A stretch of 64,000 nucleotides of DNA from positions 434,001-498,000 of the forward strand of contig JAQFVV010000323.1 in the NCBI GenBank assembly GCA_028023455.1. Reading direction: 5' to 3'. Position 1 is the first letter of the stretch. Each line of letters opens with the position of its first letter. This stretch comes from Epiperipatus broadwayi (lineage: Eukaryota > Onychophora > Udeonychophora > Euonychophora > Peripatidae). The notes beneath the pieces were generated by a model. The model was not told where the DNA came from. It made no database searches and saw only the letters and a list, made by a program, of their open reading frames with translations. Positions 56,131 to 64,000 of this stretch are shown piece after piece. Both the position numbers and the translations under genes were made by a program.

Positions 56131-56748
56131 TTAGTTAGTATTTTAGATCTAGTTTCTATAGTCCATGCACTCCACTGAGGTGAGCCACAAACTCTAATTC
56201 AATTGGTCTAGAGTTAGGGACCCCTATTGAATTCGTTCTCTTTTGACACTTGTAAAAAAGCTTGATTGGAATTATTGGTAAGCTCCATCTAGTGTTCATG
56301 AAATGCAAACTTAAAAGCAAGTTATAAAATTTATGACTTGTTTTAATTATTATAAATGTACCTTTGAAGGTTTTCTGCAATGCTATATTGCAGAGGCTAT
56401 TACTATATAGTGAAACTGAGCTGAATTCATACCCATATAGCTATCTGATTTGTAAATCTGGATTTGAAAGCATTTACATGTCTGGAAAGTTCAGGTTTTT
56501 AAATTGATAGAAACGTGTTTTATAAGTTCTGACTTTTGAGTTAGTATTTTAAGGCTAATTTCTAGAGTCACAGTGCTCCACTGAGGTAAGCCACAGGCTC
56601 AAAACTAATTTGTCTGAGATAGAGACACCCAATAAAGATTTTGAATTCTTTCTCTTTTGACACTTATAAAATAAAAGCTTGATTAGATCTAGTGATCATA
56701 AAATGCAAGCTTAAAAGCAAGTTATGAAATGTATAACTTGTTGTATTA

Positions 56749-56757
<9 letters not shown>
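56131..56757. repeat. Direct duplication of ~215 bp
   Basis: Copies at about 56133-56347 and 56540-56752 share TTAGTATTTTA, GTGCTCCACTGAGGT, GAATTC-TTCTCTTTTGACAC, AAAAGCTTGATT and CTTAAAAGCAAGTTAT blocks in order, with about a fifth of the positions changed. No coding. Confidence 0.75.

Positions 56758-56812
<55 letters not shown>
56758..56812. repeat. (TA)n microsatellite
   Basis: TA array left of the palindrome chain, followed by CATACATTACAAGCATA. Confidence 0.97.
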
Positions 56813-56814
<2 letters not shown>

Positions 56815-56985
56815 CATTACAAGCATAAAGCTAAACTATTCAATATAAAATCAAAACTACCCCAAATCTAAAATTAAACCAGACCAGCATAAAAATAATA
56901 TTAAAACACAACCTAAGGTTTCACTGCTACAAGAAGACTTCTCAAGTGTAAAGAACTACAAAAAAACCACACATTATATATACTA

Positions 56986-57264
56986 TTAAAAACTACCCAC
57001 AAATCCATTCACTTCCCATCCACCCTTAATATTAAAAGAACTCTTAAATAAGTTAATTGCTTCAGAATAATAAATTTTCAATAATAAAGACTCTTTAATT
57101 CTTCTTTTGATTTCATTTCTCTCAAAGAAGACAACCTTAGCTTCATCAAAATCAATAGTGTGGCCTGTATCTTTTTCATGGACATACAAAGCAGAACTAA
57201 GAGTAGAGTTAAAAATAGATATCTTAGTTCTGCTTTGTATGTCTATGAAAAAGATACAGGCCAC
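56986..57264 (-). pseudogene. Penelope-like C-terminal fragment (left arm, running through the centre)
   Basis: The blocks HEKDTGHTIDFDEAKVVFFE, RNEIKRRIKESLLLK and NIKGGWEVNGFVGSF are typical of the end of the GIY-YIG region of Penelope-like proteins (H--TGH-idf---kv, E---rriKESLlI). The Tyr and GYIG part and the RT are missing. The first residues read across the palindrome centre and are not native. Confidence 0.7.
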
Positions 57265-57438
57265 ACTATTGATTTTGATGAAGCTAAGGTTGTCTTCTTT
57301 GAGAGAAATGAAATCAAAAGAAGAATTAAAGAGTCTTTATTATTGAAAATTTATTATTCTGAAGCAATTAACTTATTTAAGAGTTCTTTTAATATTAAGG
57401 GTGGATGGGAAGTGAATGGATTTGTGGGTAGTTTTTAA
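57160..57438 (+). pseudogene. Penelope-like C-terminal fragment (right arm)
   Basis: The inverted twin, with the same TGHTIDFDEAKVVFFE and RRIKESLLLK blocks and an intact frame to its stop. That both arms keep the frame suggests the fold-back happened recently relative to the decay of the element. Confidence 0.7.
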
Positions 57439-57591
57439 TAGTATATATAATGTGTGGTTTTTTTGTAGTTCTTTACACTTGAGAAGTCTGCTTGTAGCAG
57501 TGAAACCTTAGGTTGTGTTTTAATATTATTTTTATGCTGGTCTGGTTTAATTTTAGATTTGGGGTAGTTTTGATTATATATATATATATAT

Positions 57592-57820
57592 ATTACAATA
57601 AAAATAATAATAATAATGGTAACAAACTATTATAAACAATTCTTAAATTCACAGAAGTACTTTCAGTTAATTTCTTGAACCTGCCTAATCTGCCATTAAA
57701 ATTCTTTTTTGAATTTTAATGGCAATTTAGGCAGGTTCAAGAAATTATCTAAAAGTACTTCTGCGAATTTAAGGAGTGTTTATAATAGTTTGTTACCATT
57801 ATTATTATTTTTATTGTAAT
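57592..57820. repeat. Second palindrome, 110-113-bp arms
   Basis: Arms 57592-57704 and 57711-57820 with a 6-T spacer. Outer ends ATTACAATAAAAATAATAAT and its inverse, inner CTTGAACCTGCCTAA and its inverse. AGAAGTACTTTCAG resembles the 3' flank of the 36.8-kb Penelope family (GGAGCACTTTCGA), so it is probably also Penelope-derived. It adjoins the previous palindrome across a TA tract. Confidence 0.85.
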
Positions 57821-57961
57821 TACAATTTTGTTTTAATTATAATATATGAAAAAAGATTAAGAAAGTTTAACAATACTAAAAATATGCATTTGTTTTTTTT
57901 AAAATACTTTTTCTTCCAATTCTAAAGTAATAAGAGAATTATGTTTTAATATATTTTGAAG

Positions 57962-57997
57962 GTAATGCTACAGTTGAAAGTCAGGAGCCAGTGTTAG
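57962..57997 (+). CDS. Candidate 36-nt phase-1 microexon
   Basis: TATTTTGAAG| and |GTAAAG bound 36 nt that read GNATVESQEPVLG when joined in phase 1, the phase used by every Ig exon. It contains an NAT sequon and would suit a juxtamembrane linker. The upstream pyrimidine tract is weak and nothing downstream confirms it. Confidence 0.25.
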   Translation, partial: VMLQLKVRSQC

Positions 57998-58181
57998 GTA
58001 AAGTTAAAATTTAAATATTTATATTCTGAAAACTTTCTGATTTTTTGTCTATTAACTAAAATATATAATATATTCCAGAAGTTATCACCTTTAAAATTGT
58101 ATTATCTAATTTTTATTTTACAATTTGCTCAAATTGTAACGAACGTACAATTCTGTTTTATTTCTAAATAAATAAAACAAA

Positions 58182-58349
58182 AATTCATATAACATTACAA
58201 TACTAGCCAAAAACACTAAAATGTACTAAAATTCTATCACAACCATGGTTTTATGTATTAAAACATGCACCTTTTATGAAACCTTGGTTGTGGTAGAATT
58301 TTAATAAAGTTTAGTTTTTTTGGCTTGTATTGTAATGTTATATGCATTC
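58182..58349. repeat. Inverted repeat, ~73-bp arms
   Basis: Arms 58182-58254 and 58276-58349 share CATATAACATTACAATAC, AGCCAAAAA, AAAATTCTA and CACAACCA blocks in inverse, with a 21-nt spacer. Arms are diverged. No coding. Confidence 0.8.
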
Positions 58350-59093
58350 TTATTTATTTATTATTACAAGTATAATGTTAAGCAGTATTTAATAAATAAA
58401 TAAATTTATTATGTTTTTTTGATTTGAAACTATTTTATAATGCTTTATAAATTAACAAGAAATATAGTGATTTATCTTTAAGTAAATAAGATCTATAATT
58501 TGTTGAGGTAGGTTTAAAAGAAGGCATTAAATGAGTCTCAATATATAATACATCTGTTGTAAGATTGTTTGTTTTTAAAATATTACCCAACGAATGTACT
58601 CTGTGTTTTTGATTGAGACTCTGGAAAGATAAATTAATTTGTCCATATTTTTGGCTTAGCACCAAACATGAAAACATCAACATATATTTCATTTTTTTGC
58701 AGATTATTATAAAACAAAAACCAAAAATTATGTTACTTCTATGCTAAAGGATAAAACTTATTTTTTAATTTCTTTCAAAAGATTTTAGCTACAAATTTCT
58801 TCAGATAATTTATTAGAGAATATAAATCTGTTGATTAATCAAATATGTTGAAACTTAATTTATACATTTTTTATGATCTTTTTAAACCTGATATGAATAA
58901 TAACTTGATTTGGAAGAAAGCATTTTTAGAATTTAATTAATCTGTTTACATTTGGAGAAACATAAGATGGAACATGAAATATTTTTAATAAAAATTTAAT
59001 GTATATTATTTTAAAAGAGCATTAATGTTTATTTATTTATTATTCTTACTGATGTTGTTGTTATAAGATTTATTGTTACACACACATATATAT
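58350..59093. other. AT-rich noncoding DNA
   Basis: A minus-strand open frame of 85 codons at 58435-58692 has no recognisable domain and I do not call it a gene. Confidence 0.45.
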
Positions 59094-59551
59094 ATATATA
59101 AACCATTATACATTTACAAATATCCAGTAACGCCCTCTGTTTAAAAGTTTATATCTCAATAATAACGAACTTCAAAATGATACCTAAGTGATACCAATTT
59201 GAAGCTTTGAGCTAAACAATGTTAAATATTAAAATACAAACTAACTCAAACACAGAGCGTGAAATTTTTAAATAAGCAAACGATCTTAAATTTTGCTAAT
59301 AAACTAACAAGTTTACAAACTTATTAAAGACAAACTAAACATTAGATTTTAATCTTTAAATAGCCCTCCCAAACTATAAATGAAAAGAAAGTTACTGTTA
59401 ACACTAACTGAAATATCCAGTATCGCCCTCTGTTTAAAAGTCTATATTGAGATATAGGCTTTTAAACAGAGGACGTTACTGGATATTTGTAATTGTATAA
59501 TGGTTTATATATTTGTATATTTATTTCAGTTAGTGTTAACAGTAACTTTGT
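59094..59551. repeat. Nested inverted repeats
   Basis: An outer pair (59094-59162 and 59445-59511) shares ATATCCAGTAACGCCCTCTG, TTTAAAAG and ATAAACCATTATAC blocks in inverse. A partial second left copy (59411-59443) lies next to the right arm. An inner pair (59389-59414 and 59524-59551) carries AGTTACTGTTAACACTAACT and its inverse. The right arm is thus shared by two overlapping hairpins. Confidence 0.8.
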
Positions 59552-60949
59552 ATCATATATTATATATATATATAACACTACATGTTCTGTAATACTTGTA
59601 TGGTAAAACTATTTAGGTTAAAGATCTCAAAACGAAATTTTAAATAAATAAAGTACTGCAGAATCATTTATCAATAAATGATGAGAGTAAATCTTGTTAA
59701 AAGAAATAAGGAAAAGTTTTAAGAAAGAGAAATATAATTTAGAAAGTTCAAAGAGAATTTTTTTGAAACAAAGATGCCAAAAAACAAAATGCAGCATCAT
59801 CTTGTTATAATAGTTTTGCTACTTAAAGAGTGAGTAGCATGGGAACAATTAACTAAGTAAAAGGTTAAAAATAGAGTTCTCTCTTTTCATAAACTTAAAC
59901 AAAGGTGTGTATGTAAAAATGAAAATAGAATTAAAGTGTGAAAGTAAAGCATATAAAACTTAAATCCACTTAAATATTGCTTAGCCAATAAACAGAAGAA
60001 AGGGAATAATAACTATAAATTGCGGTAAATGGAAACAATGGAAATTATTTCAAGTTGATATCTTATCCAGAGGCCAGAATAATCTATGCAAGTATGCAGA
60101 TCAAAACATAATAGGAATTTAATTAATAAAATTTATAAATTAATTAAATTAGATCACAGTGATAATTAGACAGACAATAAACAGGAATCATGTAAAAGGA
60201 CTACAATGTATTCATTATTCTTGATTATTCTTTAGTTTCATTCATAGCAATCATTAAGATTAAGAATGTACTTGTATTAATAATGTGGAAGAGCTCCAGA
60301 GAAGAGAGGGGAAATGCCATTACCATCCCTAGAATGCAATTAGGTATCTTCACTTTTACTGAATAATCATCTAATACCATGCAGTGCTAGACAGTCACCA
60401 GAGTATGCGACCAATCTTCAGTCCCATTCCTCCAAAACATCAAAAATCCTCCATCTAGAAGTAATGCCCATTTAATAATCTGAACTGTCAAGGTATGTCA
60501 ATCTCATAAATGCAGGAAGTCAGCCAAGAGTCAAAACCATGAGTGAAGTTAAAAAATCTAACTGGTTGGTGACTAATACAATAGACGAAAGAGAACAGTC
60601 ATATTCCCTGAAGTAGAAAGTGCAAAAATCCTAGATAATTATGAATTTCCTTATTGTCATTCATGAACTGATCATGACTGAATAAAAGACATTGTTGACC
60701 ATTGATAGCCCAAGCAATTTTTAAGTGCCTCCCATAATTATCATATAAAATAAACCCTAGTATGTGTGTGAATATTTAAACTTCTCATAATATATTTTAA
60801 TTAATATATGCAAAGTTTAGAGCAGTGAAATTTATATGTCAAGGTGTGTGTGTGTAAATATTTATAATTTTTAATTGTATTATTCTTTATTACCACGTAT
60901 TTTACTAATGGTGTGCATAAACACATTTATAATTTTCTTTATGATTAGC
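59552..60949. other. Noncoding DNA, unclassified
   Basis: A TA tract near 59562-59574. 60270-60600 is less AT-rich but holds no recognisable coding or repeat unit. Confidence 0.4.
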
Positions 60950-61150
60950 TGGCATCTGAGATTTTATCTCAAAAAAAACAGAAATGCTTTGGATGATGGG
61001 GGTTTGAATTTAGCAGCCAAGAAGTTCTATAGCCTAGAAATGTAGCAGCAGGTTATACTTCCCTATTGTCTCAGTCTGGTTATAGGTGCTGTTGATCTTA
61101 TCCACCTTCTATATTAGACTTCTCTGCTTGAAGGGATAGTTTGCTGCAAT
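60950..61150 (+). repeat. SINE-like dispersed repeat, copy 2
   Basis: A diverged relative of 4296-4500, with GGGGGTTTGAATTTAGCAGC as the best-conserved block. B-box-like core as in copy 1. Confidence 0.4.
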
Positions 61151-61225
61151 AGTGAAAATGCAGTTGGAGTAGATCAAGATTTAATAGTAAATTTATTCCC
61201 ACTTAGTTCAATTGGCTTTCCAACC

Positions 61226-62250
61226 TTGGTGCCAAACTTTTGTAAGTTACAAGCAATTATAAACATAATTAAAGTAGAATTAAAAATGAAAAGAAAGTCT
61301 AGAATAAATGCTAAATTGCATCATTATAAATACAAAAGTGGTATACAGTGTAGAAAGAGAAAAGACCAAGGCAAACAAATTATAATAAAAATAAATGAAA
61401 AGAGAGAGTCTAAAGTTATAGATATTTTTGGCAGATTGGGGTATTGAGGACAAGGTGGAGACAGAATGCACTAAGGAGGTTGGAAGGAGTCATATGCTTC
61501 AGTTAAGGAAAAAATATTTGAAATAGAAATAAACACAAATAAGTAAAAATAAAAATAATAAAAAAATTGTGAAAACTAGAAAGTATGACTAATCTGGGAT
61601 AGGTACAGAGAGAATGGAAGCACTGATAGAAGAATTAAGACATTGGAGGATGGAAAATATGATGGCACAACAAAAGAGTAGGGAAAGACTACAGAACATC
61701 ACAAGAAATTTGGATAAAGTAATAATGAGAGTAGACAAATTAGAAGAGGTGAGAAAGAAAAGAAAAGGAATCAATTTAAGGAAGACAACAGAAGAAGATT
61801 GCATAGATATTACAAATAAAAATGAATAAAAAACAAATATAATTTTGACCAAAAACCAGAAAATGAGGCTGTTTCAAGAATTAAGGCAGAAACAGAAATC
61901 ATTTTTAACTTAAAGGATAAGCGTGGATATGAAATAAATCTGTATTAAAATAAGACCATAGTGAGAAGGGAATAGAAAGAGTAGAGGTAGCAGAAATAAA
62001 AGATAAGAAAATGAAAAACATAAAAATAAATGTGTACTTAAAGAAAATCATGCTAAGATCAAAAAAGATATAAGAGTAAGAATAAGTGCTGAAAGGAAAG
62101 ACATTGAGAGAATGGTAAAGTTAATGAAAGTGCTCGACACCACAAAGCTTGATTATGGAACTGAAAAAGAGAGATTTAAATTTTTTGAAAGAGAAAGATT
62201 GAGAAACATTCTAGATATAAATTACAAGAGGGATCAAAATAATTGAGATA
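61226..62250 (+). pseudogene. LINE ORF1-like coding remnant
   Basis: A purine-rich strand with broken coding rich in Lys, Glu and Arg. 61614-61829 encodes EELRHWRMENMMAQQKSRER followed by heptad-like VIMRVDKLEEVRKKRKG, a coiled coil. 62040-62240 gives KDIRVRISAERKDIERMVKL, then DYGTEKERFKFFERERLRNI. A coiled coil followed by basic repeats in a frame-broken stretch fits a LINE ORF1, but no RNA-binding motif is secure. It may alternatively be a degenerate host coding exon. Confidence 0.3.
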
Positions 62251-62880
62251 AAAATAATAGACATAGATCATCATATGGTGGTAAATTGAAGGGAAATTTT
62301 GACCAATCACCTGGAATACAAACCCAGGTATAGAGATAGCTCAAGATTCTCTGGTCAGAGTATGGACAGCAGAAGTAAAAAGGAACTGCTTGAAAAAGAT
62401 TAGGCTAGTTAATTTAAAGAAAACAAGACAGACTTTTGGGTGATGAAAATAAATTAATACTCAGATTATGAAAAATGAGATAATGTAGTAAATAAAAGTT
62501 TCCGAGAAAGATAAAGTTTGATAAATAAAATGAGATATTTTGTGAAAAAAGTAATGATATAGGATGAAGTAAGATGAAAAAGATTTTGTTGGAATCTATA
62601 CATGAATGTAAATAAATTAGTGATTTAATTAGAGTAATTGTTTGGGAGTTAATAAATGAATAAATAAAATAAAATGTTTATTGAGAAGTAATAATACACA
62701 CATGATAATAAAAGCAACGTTAATCTTATTAGTGTCATGACTATAAATATTATTATTAAATACAACATTTCTAATAAATTAATGATTTTAACATAATTTT
62801 ACATAATCACCATCAAATTGCCTTTTTTGAATATCAGCATTATTATTAAAATTATTAAGCCTTCTACTCGTACAACCGAA
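62251..62880. other. Noncoding A-rich DNA
   Basis: Nothing recognised. Confidence 0.45.
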
Positions 62881-63480
62881 ATTCAATAAAAATATTTTTT
62901 ATGTGTAAAAGGTTGATAATTATCAGGCCTAATCATATTCCTCAAATTCTTAGGTTTTATAAAATGACTAAAAAATAAAACATTATCAAACTTCTTAACA
63001 CTTAAATCTAAAAAATTTACTTTTACAAAATCAAAACTACCACATTCAATAGTAAAATTAATACTAGAATCAAAAGCATTCAATCCATCTAAAACTCCTG
63101 TAATTTTTCTTTCTGAATAGCAAACAAACAATCATCAACAAACTTAACAAATAATTTTTAAAAAAGAAAATTGATTAATAACACTACATTTTGAAAAATC
63201 AATATGGACAGAACACATTAAAGGAGAAATAACATAACCAATAACCCAACCCTCTTTAATTTTATAAAACATATTATTACACATAAATATATTGAATCCT
63301 TTAACAGCAAAAACAAATCATGAATAACCTTAATCTTATCTGCAGAAAACATTCACATTTTTAAAAATTGAAAGAAAAACATCAATAAATACATATTTTC
63401 AATGTCTAAACTACCAGAAAACACAATTATCATCTAAAACAAAACCATTTATTGGAAAAATATTTAACATTTAGACACAT
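62881..63480 (-). pseudogene. Penelope-like reverse transcriptase fragment
   Basis: The minus strand at 63131-62883 reads GLNAFDSSINFTIECGSFDF, then NFLDLSVKKFDNVLFFSHFI and KPKNLRNMI. This is the part after the catalytic box in Penelope-like RTs (fN--d--I-FT-E, lpFLDl-i, --KPt). Just upstream, one frame away, KFVDDCLF contains the FVDD catalytic box. Further decayed RT coding continues to about 63480. Frameshifts inactivate it. It is the only RT catalytic region of a Penelope-like element in the window. Confidence 0.7.
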
Positions 63481-63491
63481 TCACTCTGCCT

Positions 63492-64000
63492 TATCAATAT
63501 TTAATACTTTGTAGTCAAGTTTCAATCTTTAAGTGTCCATATATATTCAATGGACCATTAGTAAGAATGGATTTCCATTTTTGCTATTAAAAGGTGAGAA
63601 GGTTACTGTCTTTACTGTGAATGTTTAGGTGATTACTGGTTGGTATCTAATTACATCATTATCCCATTTAGCTTTAAACACTACTTCACTTATTATTACT
63701 AAATAATACATGAGCAATTTAAAAGTATTGCGGTTTGTACTGTTATAATTGACTATTTATTAGTCTGCATTACAGTAACATGTTTATTTCATGTATAAAG
63801 AGGTTTATTTAAACTTCATTGTATCAATATTTCATACTCTGTAGTCAATTTGCAATCTTTAACTGTCCATATATATTCAATGTACCATTAGTAAGAATGG
63901 ATTTCCATTTTTGCTATTAAACAGTGAGAAGGTTACCTTGATAGGAGTAAGAAATATTCTTTACTATCTTTACTGTGAATTTTTAGGTGGCTACTGGTTG
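63492..64000. repeat. Direct repeat with 331-bp period
   Basis: Copies begin near 63492 and 63823 and share CCATATATATTCAATG, ACCATTAGTAAGAATGGATT, TCCATTTTTGCTATTAAA and GTGAGAAGGTTAC blocks. The second copy has a ~28-bp insertion and runs off the window, so this may be the start of a longer tandem array. Confidence 0.75.

Larger units (their letters stand above)
56843..57578. mobile_element. Penelope-derived palindrome with 358-bp arms
   Basis: Left arm 56843-57201 and right arm 57223-57578, spacer 21 nt. Both arms encode the same C-terminal Penelope-like fragment and share the same 3' flank; identity is very high, with only scattered differences. TA arrays lie at both ends. Confidence 0.85.

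Noticed and set aside
57160-57440. Two overlapping inverted genes sharing an identical protein
   Set aside because: They are the two arms of one palindrome of a truncated Penelope-like element, not independent genes.
58435-58692. 85-codon minus-strand open frame
   Set aside because: No recognisable motif or signal, and it is next to palindromic repeats. Not supported as a gene.

Overview
This window is strongly AT-rich eukaryotic DNA. By eye roughly three bases in four are A or T, and CpG is scarce outside a few islands. It comes from an invertebrate animal. The evidence is phase-1 immunoglobulin-domain exons with canonical splice sites, very long introns, and a mixed load of metazoan mobile elements: RTE-type and I/Jockey-type LINEs, Penelope-like elements with GIY-YIG endonuclease, Ty3/gypsy, Merlin, and a piggyBac-like end. 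I cannot name the species. A cnidarian or flatworm-like genome would fit, but that is only an impression from composition and element types.

The only host gene I can support runs on the + strand and spans most of the window. A probable signal-peptide exon lies at 6810-6915. Three Ig-domain exons lie at 11286-11522, 23554-23790 and 43021-43257. Each Ig exon is exactly 237 nt, starts and ends in phase 1, and has cysteines at domain positions 4, 19, 59 and 71. The extra outer pair suggests a second disulfide per domain. Two related candidate terminal exons (28386 and 31383) would follow Ig2 in frame; one ends in a hydrophobic tail and stop, as in a membrane or GPI-anchor signal. A 36-nt phase-1 microexon (57962-57997) is a weaker candidate. 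A TATA-initiator pair at 3539-3573 is a possible promoter.

The introns are filled with repeats. From left to right: TA arrays and small repeats (1-9700); an I/Jockey LINE tail bounded by TAA arrays and ending 5 bp from Ig1 (9857-11280); a piggyBac-like CpG end (about 14684-15434); a fold-back element with a 15-bp target duplication (16355-17536); an RTE endonuclease remnant; a Merlin transposon (19497-21717); a fold-back MITE; a Penelope remnant; large microsatellites; tandem arrays at 26.8-27.9 and 31.6-32.3 kb; an RTE LINE on the minus strand (34.2-36.75 kb); a 1.7-kb Penelope palindrome (36841-38560); a rearranged Ty3/gypsy element with both LTRs (40101-42940) ending 80 bp before Ig3; another RTE 3' end (46.3-47.2 kb); a perfect 56-bp hairpin (48546-48667); a minisatellite split by gypsy-containing DNA (53.3-56.1 kb); a chain of palindromes (56.8-59.6 kb); and LINE ORF1-like and Penelope RT remnants (61.2-63.5 kb).

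The most unusual theme is snap-back DNA. At several (TA)n arrays the sequence next to the array is repeated in inverted orientation on its other side, and much larger palindromes made of Penelope ends show the same geometry. Microsatellites and element ends also press directly against the Ig splice acceptors. No tRNA or rRNA gene, CRISPR array or bacterial feature was found.
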